Counted from the first letter of the stretch, positions 1 through 9,574 are shown. The stretch: DNA of 36,059 bases from Candidatus Krumholzibacteriota bacterium (GCA_024275485.1 JAJRZA010000028.1:73359-109417); one strand, 5' to 3'. Numbers and translations are program-made. Notes: generated by a model not told the origin, from the letters alone.

Positions 1-3000
1 GTATCGTATTCTTCCAGGGCCAGATGGTTGATCGGTCCCAGGGAAGCAATTTTCTGCCGTTTGATATCCAGCAACTCCTCGGCCTGACCCAGCTGAAAGA
101 CACCGTCTTCAATTTCCAGTTCCCTGGGCAGGTCTTCTTCTTTCAAAGCGGCCAAAAGATCCTTGAAGTTGCCTTTGTACTGCTCTTCGATGCGCTCTTC
201 TAGGTTGTTCCTCTTGATGTCCAGGGTGGCCAGTTCGGTCTCCATCTCATGGGCCTGATCGCGGAACCCGCCGCGGGCCTTCTCGATGCTTTGCACCCTC
301 TGGTGCCAAACCCCGGTTTCATCATTCAGTTTCTGGATTCCTTCGGCGGCAGCGCCCACAATTTGCCGCCTACGCCCCCGCTCTTCCATTCCCTGACTCA
401 TGATGGTGCGTTTGCAATTCAGCTCCTCGACCATGGTCTCGATGGATTGACTGCCCACTTCAATTTCCTGGGCCAGCCTTTCCCGACGGCTGAACAGTTC
501 CGCCACATTGTCGCGCAGATGCCCCAGGGCGGCTTCGGTCTCCCGCTTCTGGCTTTCGAGACGCTGGTGGGTCAGAAGCATTTCCTGCAAATCGGACCGG
601 GCTTCATCCCGTTGAATTTCCGCATCTTCCACCCTGGTACGCAGCTCATCACGCTGCATGGTGCTGGTATCGCGCAGGCGGCCGCTTTCGGCCAACTGGT
701 CGGCCAGGGTTTTTTCCTGACGTTCCAGCTCAACCACCTTTTCAGCCAGACGGGCGCTTTCGGTGGACATTTCTTCGGCGCGGGTTCCAGCTCCGTCACG
801 CTTGTGTTGCAGTTGAGCAGCGGTCACCTGGTTCTGGTTCAACTCTTCGTCCAAACCAGTGAGCTGTCCGCGACCTTTGATCAAGCTCTCACGAAGATCC
901 TCCCGCTGGGAACGGTTCTGGCTCACTTTTTCGCGAGCCGATTCCAGTCGCTCTTCCAGGTTCTTAATTTCGACGGTCAGTTCTTCCAGTTTTTCCTTGC
1001 GACCAATGATGCTGCCGTCGGCTGCACTGTCACGACTGCCACCACGCACGGTTCCGTCACTGGTGATCAGCAGGCCTTGCCGGCTGACACAGACCAGAAC
1101 ACCGGATCCCTCATAGGAAGAAGCAGCCGCAGCAGCCTGATCATCACCATCAAAGACCACCGCCCTGGACAACAGTGAACGCAAGGCGGGCAAGTCAGTA
1201 CCGGGTCCGGTAACCACTTCAAGGGCAGGCAGGCCACCATCGATCCCTCCGGTGTCCACGTCAACCTTGGCGGAAAACTCTCCTGCACAAAGGAAACGGG
1301 CCTCCCCAATTTTATCGTTGCGGAGCTCCCGAACCATGTCCAATGCCGCAGGTACGCCATCGACAACAACCGCTTCCAGCAATTCGTCCAACAGGACTTC
1401 CAGGGCCAGGGTGTCCGGTCGGGCCACCTGCAACAGATCGGCCAAGCCACCGGTGATGCGTTTTTCGCCTCCGTGCCTTTTCAGGATCTCCCGGGGACCT
1501 TTGCCATATCCTTCGTACTGCTGGTGCAGCCGATTCAACAGATCGTGGGTGGACTTGGCGGCTTCCCGCTGACCCGACAAAACGGTAACTTGCTCCTGCA
1601 AACCGCTGGCATCCATCTCCAGATCGGTTTCCTGGCGTTCGGTGGCGGCCAATCTACCCAGAAGTTCCGCCCGTCGCGAAACGATTTCTTCGTTTGCGGA
1701 TTTCAGGGCGTGAAGGGCTTCTTCTGCCTCCTTGCCTTCCCGCAATACTTCCACCTTTTCTTCGGCCAGAAGGGTCATGCGTTCCTTACGATTGTCCTGG
1801 CGCACACGCAATTCACGCAAATAGCTGCGCTGTGTTGCATCGTTCTCAATCACCTGCAGGTTGCTGGCCGTGGCGTCGTCGAGGGCTGCCCGGTCGTTCT
1901 GCAATTGGCTCTCCAGGATCTGGGTGCTTTCAGTCTTCTGCTCCACCTTGATTCCCGAAGACTCCAACTCTTCCTCGATGGCCAGCAAACTCTGGGTCAT
2001 GCGCTCGATCTGGCCTTCAATATCCTTTTGGCGGATTTCCGCTTCTTCAATGGACGTGGTATTGTCTTTTATCCTGCGCTGATGCTCATCAATGCGGTGC
2101 TCCAGCACCAGAACCTGCCGCTCGGTTTCCTGGAGTTCTTCCTCAAATGCCTCGAGGGCACTCTCCAACTGCAATTTTTCAGCAGTGCGTTCTTCAATCT
2201 GGGGCCGTGAAGTCTCAATTTTGGCCTGCAATTCGGCCAACTCTCCCACCCCGCACTCGGCCTGGGTTCGAAATTCCTGAAGATGGTCCCTCGCTTCGGT
2301 CTCCCGATTGTCGAGGGCCAAATGTCGACGCGCGGCCACCGACAAATCCAGGCAGCGGATCTCCGAGTACAATTTCTGATGCCGGCGTGCTTTGCCGACC
2401 TGACGTTGCAAGGAACGAACTTCCCGGCCGATCTCTTCAATGATGTCGTACAAACGGATCAGGTCGTTCTGGGTACGGTCCAGTTTGCGTTGGGTCTCCT
2501 TGCGCCGGGCCTTGTACTTGGTAATACCAGAACCCTCTTCCAGGAGGTGCCGCAGGTCGTTGTTGTTCTCATTGAGGATCTGCTTGATCATGGATTCTTC
2601 GATGATGCTGTAGGAGGTGTTGTTCACCCCACTGTCGAAGAACATGTCCCGCAGATCTTTCAGGCGACAGGGAGTACCGTTCAGAAAATAGTCGCTGCCC
2701 CCATCCCGGGTGACCCTGCGTTTGATGGCCACCTCGCTGAAATCAATGGGGATGGCCCGGTTCTCGTTGGAAAAAACCAGGGTCACCTCGGCCATGCCCA
2801 CTGCACGTCGCTTGGTGGTACCTTTAAAAATGACGTCGTCCATTTTGCCGCCACGCAAAATTTTTGCTGATTGTTCACCCAAAACCCAGCGGATGGCGTC
2901 CACCACATTTGACTTGCCGCAACCATTGGGGCCGAGTATGGCCGTGATACCTTCGTCAAACTCCAGTTTGGTACGATCAACAAACGATTTGAAGCCCTGC

Positions 3001-3023
3001 ATTTCGATTGTTTTCAGTTTCAC
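1..3023 (-). CDS. smc: Chromosome segregation ATPase SMC (3' end beyond window)
   Basis: Condensin ATPase that compacts and organises the chromosome in the cytoplasm. The N-terminal head has Walker A GPNGCGKSN at residues 32-40, followed by SMC-typical stretches (VVDAIRWVLGEQSAK; LLEEGSGITKYKAR). Next comes a long coiled coil, a hinge at about residues 515-660 (GLADLLQV... DGTVRGGS), then the returning coil. At the left edge the reading reaches SLGPINHLALEEYD, the conserved start of the C-terminal head, so roughly 170-190 residues with the signature and Walker B motifs lie outside the window. I chose the GTG at 3023, which gives MKLKTIEMQGFKSF and has AGAAGG upstream. About 1007 codons are visible with no stop in the parts I translated. 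It is last in the selA-SPOR-smc run, 51 bases after the SPOR gene. Confidence 0.97.
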   Translation of the reverse strand, partial: MKLKTIEMQGFKSFVDRTKLEFDEGITAILGPNGCGKSNVVDAIRWVLGEQSAKILRGGKMDDVIFKGTTKRRAVGMAEVTLVFSNENRAIPIDFSEVAIKRRVTRDGGSDYFLNGTPCRLKDLRDMFFDSGVNNTSYSIIEESMIKQILNENNNDLRHLLEEGSGITKYKARRKETQRKLDRTQNDLIRLYDIIEEIGREVRSLQRQVGKARRHQKLYSEIRCLDLSVAARRHLALDNRETEARDHLQEFRTQAECGVGELAELQAKIETSRPQIEERTAEKLQLESALEAFEEELQETERQVLVLEHRIDEHQRRIKDNTTSIEEAEIRQKDIEGQIERMTQSLLAIEEELESSGIKVEQKTESTQILESQLQNDRAALDDATASNLQVIENDATQRSYLRELRVRQDNRKERMTLLAEEKVEVLREGKEAEEALHALKSANEEIVSRRAELLGRLAATERQETDLEMDASGLQEQVTVLSGQREAAKSTHDLLNRLHQQYEGYGKGPREILKRHGGEKRITGGLADLLQVARPDTLALEVLLDELLEAVVVDGVPAALDMVRELRNDKIGEARFLCAGEFSAKVDVDTGGIDGGLPALEVVTGPGTDLPALRSLLSRAVVFDGDDQAAAAASSYEGSGVLVCVSRQGLLITSDGTVRGGSRDSAADGSIIGRKEKLEELTVEIKNLEERLESAREKVSQNRSQREDLRESLIKGRGQLTGLDEELNQNQVTAAQLQHKRDGAGTRAEEMSTESARLAEKVVELERQEKTLADQLAESGRLRDTSTMQRDELRTRVEDAEIQRDEARSDLQEMLLTHQRLESQKRETEAALGHLRDNVAELFSRRERLAQEIEVGSQSIETMVEELNCKRTIMSQGMEERGRRRQIVGAAAEGIQKLNDETGVWHQRVQSIEKARGGFRDQAHEMETELATLDIKRNNLEERIEEQYKGNFKDLLAALKEEDLPRELEIEDGVFQLGQAEELLDIKRQKIASLGPINHLALEEYD

Positions 3024-3074
3024 CTGAATATCACCTTCTCGCCATAAGGCGTTGTGTATAAAAAATTTCCGAAA

Positions 3075-4679
3075 CTAGAAACGGGCAGGATTCGCCCAGT
3101 CCTCACCTAGCTTTTCCTTGAGCTTTTTGCGGGCGGCCTTGGCTTCATTTCTGGACTTGAAACTGCCGAGATAGACTCGAAACCAGCGTCCCTTATCCTT
3201 TAGCTGCACCGCCCGGGTAATGCTTCGGAAGCCCTTGCTTGCCAAAATATCCCGCTCCCTTTCAGCCAACAGGCTGTCCGGAAAAGAGTAGACGTGCAGT
3301 GCCCAGCCTGCGCCGCCAACGGGAACCATATAAGGATCCATGCCAAATTCAGGTGGGGCCGCAGGAATTTCCACGCCCTCTGCCTGGCCATCAGACAACA
3401 ATTCGGTATCAATTTGGGCTAATGTTTCATTGGAGACAAGTTCCGCCTCCGCAGGCTCATCCTGCCCTTGACCTTCAAATGAATTATGGGCAGCCAAGTC
3501 TTCGACAAGTTGCTCGCCAGATTGGTCCGTAAAATCGTCTGCCGTTTCACCCTGAAGGGTTGTCAAACCCACGTCCGACTGTGCTGTGCCACCAATGAGG
3601 TCCTCAGACAAAGCACCATCGGTAGTTGCGACTTCGTTTTGGGTCACCACGGGGAACACTTCACCCGATGGCACCTTCAGGTATTTAAAGTAGTAGGCAG
3701 AAGCCAGCAAAATCATCACCAGGGAAACTATGGCTACCGCCCAAAAGACACCTGAATTGCCTTTTCGCCGGGCAAATTCTTCTTCTTCCTGGGACTCTTC
3801 AGCCTGTTCGTCCCACTCGCTGAAAATGGCCCTGGTCGAACCCTGGGATTCAGCGACAGATTCACCCTCTTCCTCAACCACCACATCATCCACCACATGG
3901 TCGACCAACTCATCCACCAATTCATCCAGAATGGGTGTGTGGTCATCATCGAGGTCCTTGGGTAGACCAAAACCAACCAACCCGGTCAGGGAGATCCCCA
4001 CCGAGTCAAAACTTTCCAGAAGGTTGCCAACCAGGGAGGCCGAACGCTGAGACCGATCCCAGCACAGCAAACGCAGATCTGCTTCTGCGGCCCAGAAACG
4101 CCCCACCGCGTCTGCTGGAGCCGTCACCAGGATGTCGTCCGCCTGGCGCTTCAATCGACCCAGCAAATCCGCAACCTCGGAGCCCGTAACATCCGCCGGG
4201 GTGAATGATCCCACACCCAGCAAATAGCCTCGTCGCCCTTCAAAGGGCATGGGAATGCCGCAATTCAGCACACTGGACCCATAGCGCACCAGATCGATCC
4301 ACCCATCAAGGTCCGTGCGACCTGCCCACCGGGTCAGATCAGCGTCTTCGTCGTCCCCATCCAACAGCAGGACAGCTTGGTCACGACTGGCCAGCTCCCG
4401 GGCAAAATTCAGGGCGGCGGCCACACTCAGATGAGCTTCACCGGGTTCGTGCAGGAATACCCAGACTCTGGGCGAACTGTGGCCGGCCATGGCCCCATCC
4501 AGACTGTCGGCCAGCTGGCTTTCGCCGATCAAACGATGGGCCCTGTCCCAAAAGGTGGCCTCGTCAGTGAATTGGATGTTCCGGGTCCCCCAGCCGGTTG
4601 TGAATATTGGCAGCCCACCGGGTAGGTTGGTTGGTTGTTCACCAGATTTATTTTCAGGCCTTCCGGATTTCTCACTCAT
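3075..4679 (-). CDS. SPOR-domain membrane protein with MinD/ParA-like cytoplasmic region
   Basis: A 534-residue single-pass protein. Residues ~70-240 resemble the MinD/ParA/capsular-kinase fold (a VWVFLHEPGEAHLS loop, AAALNFARELASR helix, VLLLDGDDEDADL strand), but the loop lacks the GK[ST] of Walker A, so ATP binding is doubtful. An acidic linker (~243-303) leads to one membrane segment (GVFWAVAIVSLVMILLASAYY, ~310-330). A long polar region then leads to a C-terminal SPOR domain (~455-534: WALHVYSFPDS ... GRWFRVYLGSFKSRNEAKAA). SPOR domains bind glycan strands stripped of stem peptides at division septa, so the C-terminus should be periplasmic. The start overlaps the end of selA by 8 bases, so translational coupling is likely, and smc follows. 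The domain order is clear; a division role is inferred. Confidence 0.85.
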   Translation of the reverse strand: MSEKSGRPENKSGEQPTNLPGGLPIFTTGWGTRNIQFTDEATFWDRAHRLIGESQLADSLDGAMAGHSSPRVWVFLHEPGEAHLSVAAALNFARELASRDQAVLLLDGDDEDADLTRWAGRTDLDGWIDLVRYGSSVLNCGIPMPFEGRRGYLLGVGSFTPADVTGSEVADLLGRLKRQADDILVTAPADAVGRFWAAEADLRLLCWDRSQRSASLVGNLLESFDSVGISLTGLVGFGLPKDLDDDHTPILDELVDELVDHVVDDVVVEEEGESVAESQGSTRAIFSEWDEQAEESQEEEEFARRKGNSGVFWAVAIVSLVMILLASAYYFKYLKVPSGEVFPVVTQNEVATTDGALSEDLIGGTAQSDVGLTTLQGETADDFTDQSGEQLVEDLAAHNSFEGQGQDEPAEAELVSNETLAQIDTELLSDGQAEGVEIPAAPPEFGMDPYMVPVGGAGWALHVYSFPDSLLAERERDILASKGFRSITRAVQLKDKGRWFRVYLGSFKSRNEAKAARKKLKEKLGEDWANPARF

Positions 4680-6111
4680 CGATTAACTCCCAAAGATGTT
4701 TTTTTAGGACAGACCAGGCCGTGATGAAGGCATCGACGACCAGTATAACTTCCTCTTCGGTGATGGTTCGCACGTCGACGGCCAAACCATCTTGATTCAT
4801 GCGCCCGACCAGGGCCGGGTTTCCCTGACGCAACAACTGATTGCAATATTCAAGCTCTTCTTTGGGACCATCCCACAGGAGCAGCCTCGATTCGATGCTG
4901 GTGGTGGAGAAAGACCCACCGCCCACGCTGGACTTGCCCGGCACAACGGTCGATTGCCAACCTTTTGGCGCCTTGTCCTGCAACAGATCGCACAATCTTC
5001 CAGCCCGAATTTCCAGGTCTGTTAAAGATGTCCCCAGCTGATTGAGTGTGGGTATGTCCGGTTGGCCGTCGGCAGCCAGATAGAGACTCAGCACAGCATC
5101 AAGGGCTGCCAAAGTGGTTTTATCCACCCTGAAAGCCCGGCGCATGGGATGTTTGCGCAAACGGGCAATCATTTCCCGGGACCCAAAAATAATACCGGCT
5201 TGGCACCCGCCAAGCAGTTTATCTCCGCTGCAGGTCACCAAATGAGCACCGGTGGCAAGATCCTCGTTCAAAAGCCGTTCGCCAGGGGGCAACCCCAGTT
5301 CCTCGTAAGGAAAGAGGGCCCCACTACCGGCATCGTAGACCAGCGGACAATTCTGTTCGTTGCAGGCAGATGCCAAATCGGATAGATCCACATCTTCGGT
5401 AAAACCCTCCACCACGAAATTGCTGCGGTGCACCTTCAAGATGGTGGTGCCTGGCTCCATGGCCTGGCGGTAGTCTTCCAGGCTGGTTCGATTGGTGGTG
5501 CCGATTTCCACCAGATCACAACCGGTCTCGGCCAGAATTTCGTGCATGCGGAACGACCCGCCAATGGCCACCACTTCACCCCGGGATAGAACCACCCGGC
5601 CTCCCTTGCTGGAAAAGCGCACAGCCAACCAAAGGGCCGCTGCATTGTTATTGACGATGAGGGCATCCGAAGCCCCAGCCAACAGGGCGGCCTTCTCTTC
5701 CACCAGACGACCACGATGCCCCCGGCCTCCGGCATTCAAGTCGTATTCCAGATCACTGTTGTGCAAGGCCACGGTCTGGGCAGCAGTGGCTGCCTCCTGG
5801 GGGAAATTGCTGCGCCCCAAATTGGTGTGCACCACTACTCCGGTACCATTCAGAACCCTTGTCCAGGAAGGCCCCAAAAGATCCTGACGACGAGCCAGAA
5901 CCCTCGCCACGACATCTTCCAGCAATTCCTCACGCTGAACAACGGAACCCTTTGTCTCGCGAAGAGAAAGACGAAGCTCCTCGATCACTTTCTGAACCAA
6001 TCTTGTCATCCAGGGCACTTGTCGTCCAACCATCATCGGAGCGATGCGATCATGCTCTATTATGGCACTCACCTGGGGGATTTGGCGCATGCGATCCTGC
6101 ATATCGGTCAT
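4672..6111 (-). CDS. selA: L-seryl-tRNA(Sec) selenium transferase
   Basis: PLP enzyme that converts Ser-tRNA(Sec) to Sec-tRNA(Sec) using selenophosphate, in the cytoplasm. The hallmarks are present in order: LNGTGVVVHTNLGRS, SDLEYDLNAGGRGHR, the VNNNAAA loop, SRGEVVAIGGSFR, GTTNRTSLEDYR, then SGDKLLGG with the PLP lysine near residue 298 and a MRRAFRVDK segment. With the ATG at 6111 it is 479 residues, close to the usual ~460. ATG 6102 is an alternative; the open frame runs upstream to 6297, but that extension does not look like SelA and would lie upstream of the candidate promoter. One oddity is GGCQAG after the PLP lysine, where relatives usually have GGPQAG. No selB, selD or tRNA-Sec is visible, so they must lie elsewhere if the pathway works. 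Confidence 0.95.
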   Translation of the reverse strand: MTDMQDRMRQIPQVSAIIEHDRIAPMMVGRQVPWMTRLVQKVIEELRLSLRETKGSVVQREELLEDVVARVLARRQDLLGPSWTRVLNGTGVVVHTNLGRSNFPQEAATAAQTVALHNSDLEYDLNAGGRGHRGRLVEEKAALLAGASDALIVNNNAAALWLAVRFSSKGGRVVLSRGEVVAIGGSFRMHEILAETGCDLVEIGTTNRTSLEDYRQAMEPGTTILKVHRSNFVVEGFTEDVDLSDLASACNEQNCPLVYDAGSGALFPYEELGLPPGERLLNEDLATGAHLVTCSGDKLLGGCQAGIIFGSREMIARLRKHPMRRAFRVDKTTLAALDAVLSLYLAADGQPDIPTLNQLGTSLTDLEIRAGRLCDLLQDKAPKGWQSTVVPGKSSVGGGSFSTTSIESRLLLWDGPKEELEYCNQLLRQGNPALVGRMNQDGLAVDVRTITEEEVILVVDAFITAWSVLKKHLWELIDE

Positions 6112-6220
6112 GAAAACCCGGACTTTCAGCTTGGACAGAATAAAAGCGTCTGGACAGATATCCGGCCTGGGAACCAAGGAAACGGAACCCAGGAACCGGC
6201 AAGCTGCCAAAGCAGGTGGC

Positions 6221-6249
6221 AATGTACCAGAAAGCAATATTAATGTCCA
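6221..6249 (-). promoter_or_regulatory. Candidate sigma70-like promoter of selA operon
   Basis: On the minus strand TGGACA (6244-6249) is followed after 17 bases by TACATT (6221-6226), matching 5/6 and 4/6 of the consensus boxes. Transcription would begin near 6214 and leave a leader of about 100 bases before the selA ATG at 6111. This is pattern-based only. Confidence 0.4.
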
Positions 6250-6364
6250 GCTTCTGTGCGAAATCCTCAGCCAATTTCCTACAGTAATTTGGCGCATTCA
6301 AGCTATCGTCCGGGGTAGAGGTGCGCTAAAATAAATTGGACACCAAAAGAAAGGGTTCTCCCAT

Positions 6365-8785
6365 ATGGCTTATCGGACCGAAATTCTCAGCCGCTTAATG
6401 GTTTCCCTGGTCACCATTGGCCTGCTGTCTACCGGCTGCAGCCGTCATCCCGCCCCATCGACCGGCGAAACACCCGGCATCCCGGGCTACCTGGAGCTTC
6501 AAGAAGAATTCGGCCCCAAGGACTTCTCCCCCCTGCGGGGACGACACATTGTTCTGGACCCGGGACATGGTGGTTTCTTCCGGGGCGCCCTGGGCCCCAA
6601 TGGACTAACCGAAGCAGAAGTCAACCTGGGCGTGGCCCTCTATTTGCGTGGCCTGCTTGAGTGGGCGGGCGCCCACGCGCACCTGACACGCACCGCCGAC
6701 TATGATTTCCTAACCCCGGCCGACAGCACCCTGGCCAGCGATCTGGCATTCAGATCTTCCTTCATGGATTCCATACAACCTGATGTCTTTATTTCAATTC
6801 ACCACAACAGCACTGCATCCCGAGACCCGGACGTCAACGAAACTCAAACCTACTATCCCCTGGGCGACGAAGGTGCATCGCTAGACCTTGCCCGCAGCGT
6901 GCACCGCCATCTCGTATTGAATCTGGAAATCACTCCCGCCAAAATCCTGCCGGGCAATTTCCATGTTTTGCGTCAGGCAACTGTCCCGGCCATCCTGGGT
7001 GAACCGGCCATGATCTCCAACCCGGTGATAGAAGGAAGGTTGGCCCTGGCTGCCAGCCAGGAGCTCGAAGCCAAAGCCTATTTCTTGGGTCTGCTCGACT
7101 ATTTTGCCAACGGACAGCCTCGTTGGAGTGGCGCCACCAACGATACTCTCATGGTGGATTCCGGCACCCAATGGATGGAAATTTCCTGGGTATTCCAATC
7201 CTCCCTGCCTGACGAAGCTGCCGGGCCCGGGCCCCAACCAACATCATTTCGCCTTTCCCTGAACGGCCAGGACCAGGGTTTTGACCTCTCTGCCGACGGT
7301 CGCACAGTTACCTGGCGAACCAGCTCACCTCTATCCTCGGGCGTTCACCTGTTTCACCTGCGCGGGCAAAACCTGAAAGGACGTGCTACGCCCGATCGGT
7401 ACACCCGACTGCTGGTGAGCACCGAGCCCAGGCTAAAAGTCAATCTCACCAAGGAGACTGCCACCGCCGGCATCATCGCCAAGACCATGGTTCACTGGCA
7501 ATCCATTGACGGAAATCCCGTGCCTGCAGGCTTTTTGGATGTGAGCAGTCAGCTCAGTTTGCCTATTCCACCGGCCGCTCAGGGTTGGTTCCTGCTCCCG
7601 GCAACGGATGTCAACCCTGACCACCTGCAATTCCGACTGCTGGATAACCGGACCAATGGCCCATTGCTTCCCGAAATCAACCCTGATTTGTCTCCAGATT
7701 TCTTGTGGCGTCTTTTAACCGTTGGCGAAAATCCTGAATACGCCGCAACCAGAATGCCCCACCTGGGTTGGCGCCATCGTTTGCCTGTAAATCCCGGGAT
7801 TTTGCCCTCTGGGTCAGTGCCCCATGGACCCGCCGTGGCCTGGCAACCCAATCAACCGGTCTGGATTGAGGGCCAGGGCGTTTTGCCCCTTGTAGATTCC
7901 GGTCAGGGCCTCCATGACCACCCTCGTACGTTGATCTCTGAACACTATATCTGGCAGACCAGGTTACTGCTGCCTCAACTGCATGGGCGAACCATTGTCC
8001 TGGATCCCGCTGGGGGCGGCACCAACAACGATGGCGTCTTTGGCTTGGGAACCCGCGGTTCGGACATCAACCTGGCCACCGCCAAACGAGCCCGTGACCT
8101 TTTGGAAGGAGCCGGGGCCAGAGTTCTGTTGACCCGCACCGGTGAGGTGGCTCCCGATGCCCAGCAAAAGGTGCTGATGGCCGGCAATTCCAAGGCTGAT
8201 CTCTTTTTGACCATTGGCCGGGCCAGCCCCGGCGGGCAGCCTCAGGTCCTGCATCACCCCGGCAGCCACCTGGGTAGCAAGTGGGCTCGGGCCATGTCCT
8301 CGGCCATGGCACCTTTGGATAGCCTGACAATGGGCCAATCCTACGCCTACCTTTTACGCCACACGGCCTGTCCGGCCCTGGAAGTCCACCTGAGGGCCCC
8401 CAAAACTGCCCCTGAAGAGATGCAGGTATCATCCATTCCCTGGCAAATGGCAGAGGCCAGGGCAATTCTGCTGGCCTGCGCTGGGGCCCTGACATTTGAT
8501 GGCAGTTTACCTCCCAATATGGACCCTGCCCAGCTGATCCAGGATTTGCCCGGTGTGTTTCCCTTGGCAGGAATTGATTGGGCCCGCTGGGACGGAAATT
8601 TCAGCTGGCAACCACCAACTTCCCTGAAACCAGGCGATCCGGTAACTTCATGGACCACCCCTGGCTGGCCGACTGGCCCAGGTTTGCATACACTGGAAGT
8701 TCACGCATCCGCTCAATGGCAATTGTGGCTGGTTAAAATCCTGCCAACGGGTACCAACTACCGACTGATGATGGAGAATCGTTGA
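6365..8785 (+). CDS. N-acetylmuramoyl-L-alanine amidase lipoprotein with second, degenerate amidase domain
   Basis: Cell-wall amidase that should cleave the bond between MurNAc and L-Ala. The N-terminus is a lipoprotein-type signal ending LLSTGC (Cys ~25), so the protein is probably membrane-anchored in the envelope. Residues ~58-247 are an Amidase_3 domain with its expected zinc and catalytic residues: H68 (LDPGHGG), E83 (TEAEVNL), H146 (SIHHN) and E213 (GEPAMISN). A beta-rich region without a clear family follows at ~255-530. Residues ~537-712 are a second Amidase_3-like copy that has lost key ligands: LDPAGGG replaces DPGHGG, TIGRA replaces SIHHN, GSDINL lacks the Glu. It may bind glycan or regulate the first domain (inference). 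At 806 residues it is much longer than ordinary amidases. The next gene starts one base after its stop. Confidence 0.85.
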   Translation: MAYRTEILSRLMVSLVTIGLLSTGCSRHPAPSTGETPGIPGYLELQEEFGPKDFSPLRGRHIVLDPGHGGFFRGALGPNGLTEAEVNLGVALYLRGLLEWAGAHAHLTRTADYDFLTPADSTLASDLAFRSSFMDSIQPDVFISIHHNSTASRDPDVNETQTYYPLGDEGASLDLARSVHRHLVLNLEITPAKILPGNFHVLRQATVPAILGEPAMISNPVIEGRLALAASQELEAKAYFLGLLDYFANGQPRWSGATNDTLMVDSGTQWMEISWVFQSSLPDEAAGPGPQPTSFRLSLNGQDQGFDLSADGRTVTWRTSSPLSSGVHLFHLRGQNLKGRATPDRYTRLLVSTEPRLKVNLTKETATAGIIAKTMVHWQSIDGNPVPAGFLDVSSQLSLPIPPAAQGWFLLPATDVNPDHLQFRLLDNRTNGPLLPEINPDLSPDFLWRLLTVGENPEYAATRMPHLGWRHRLPVNPGILPSGSVPHGPAVAWQPNQPVWIEGQGVLPLVDSGQGLHDHPRTLISEHYIWQTRLLLPQLHGRTIVLDPAGGGTNNDGVFGLGTRGSDINLATAKRARDLLEGAGARVLLTRTGEVAPDAQQKVLMAGNSKADLFLTIGRASPGGQPQVLHHPGSHLGSKWARAMSSAMAPLDSLTMGQSYAYLLRHTACPALEVHLRAPKTAPEEMQVSSIPWQMAEARAILLACAGALTFDGSLPPNMDPAQLIQDLPGVFPLAGIDWARWDGNFSWQPPTSLKPGDPVTSWTTPGWPTGPGLHTLEVHASAQWQLWLVKILPTGTNYRLMMENR

Positions 8786-8786
8786 C

Positions 8787-9548
8787 ATGATTTCGGTTTC
8801 CAATGCGCTGTCAACAAAAGGGCCGGACCTACCTCCTGCCCGGTTCACCACCAAAGCCCAGATGGCGGAGCGGCAGGGATTTCGGCGGCGCATACTCTGG
8901 GCCGTGGCCATGGCCCTGGCAGGCCTGCTCGCATTCATTCTGCTGGGACCGGATGCCCAAACCGTCAAAGACAAATTTGAATACTATGGCGTTCGCGACG
9001 ACTTGAAGATCATGCCTGAAGTCAGCATCGACAAGGGTCGGGATATGGTTCACCAGTTACCCAAGAGCCTGATGGTTCCCCCACCTCCATCCCACATTGC
9101 AATCGAACCCGAAGATCTTTCAGAAACAGGAACCGAGCCTGCCCCCGAAGAAACCCTGGAACCCATCGATGAGATACTCAACGACGTAACTTTGCCCAAC
9201 CCGGACGCCGAGGTTGCCGACAATGAGCAGGTTGAACTCAGCTTGCCCCAGCAAAGCAATCCCGACTATTTCATCAAGCATCAGGTGTATGCCGAGTATC
9301 CGTTGGGCGCCAGTGAAGCCGAGCGGCGCATACCCGTCATTTTTGTAAAAGTTGCCATTTTTGTGGATATTGACGGGAAAGTGACCGATGCCATGATTCA
9401 AGGCACCAACGGCAGTCGGGTTTTTGCTGATGAAGTTATTAAGAGTGTCCTGCAGTGGGAGATTGGCTATCGGGTGGTCCCCGAGGCGGGGCGCTGGATC
9501 ACCATGACCTGGAATTTCAACAGTCCGTATTTTACCGGGGCCCGTTAG
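8787..9548 (+). CDS. TonB-like energy-transducer protein
   Basis: A 253-residue protein with a short basic cytoplasmic start, a single membrane anchor at ~36-54 (ILWAVAMALAGLLAFILLG) and a Pro/Glu-rich periplasmic stretch at ~90-140. The C-terminal TonB-type domain (~165-250) includes VIFVKVAIFVDIDGKVTDA and SVLQWEIGYRVVP...W. TonB proteins carry proton-motive energy to outer-membrane transporters; many paralogues of this form in non-proteobacterial diderms have unknown partners. No exbB, exbD or receptor gene is next to it. The ATG directly follows the stop of the amidase gene, so the two are probably co-transcribed. The family is clear from the C-terminal pattern; the substrate cannot be told. 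Confidence 0.75.
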   Translation: MISVSNALSTKGPDLPPARFTTKAQMAERQGFRRRILWAVAMALAGLLAFILLGPDAQTVKDKFEYYGVRDDLKIMPEVSIDKGRDMVHQLPKSLMVPPPPSHIAIEPEDLSETGTEPAPEETLEPIDEILNDVTLPNPDAEVADNEQVELSLPQQSNPDYFIKHQVYAEYPLGASEAERRIPVIFVKVAIFVDIDGKVTDAMIQGTNGSRVFADEVIKSVLQWEIGYRVVPEAGRWITMTWNFNSPYFTGAR

Positions 9549-9574
9549 GATTCAAGCTTGGCGCACAATTCCAA

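Noticed and set aside
249-2870. Several long plus-strand open frames (for example 249-1178, 1473-2210, 2283-2870)
   Set aside because: They lie opposite smc, whose minus-strand frame gives a coherent coiled coil and hinge. Their translations are low-complexity Leu/Phe/Gln text typical of antisense frames of coiled-coil genes.
6112-6297. 62-codon N-terminal extension of selA
   Set aside because: The extension does not look like SelA and would begin upstream of the promoter candidate; the family start fits ATG 6111 or 6102.
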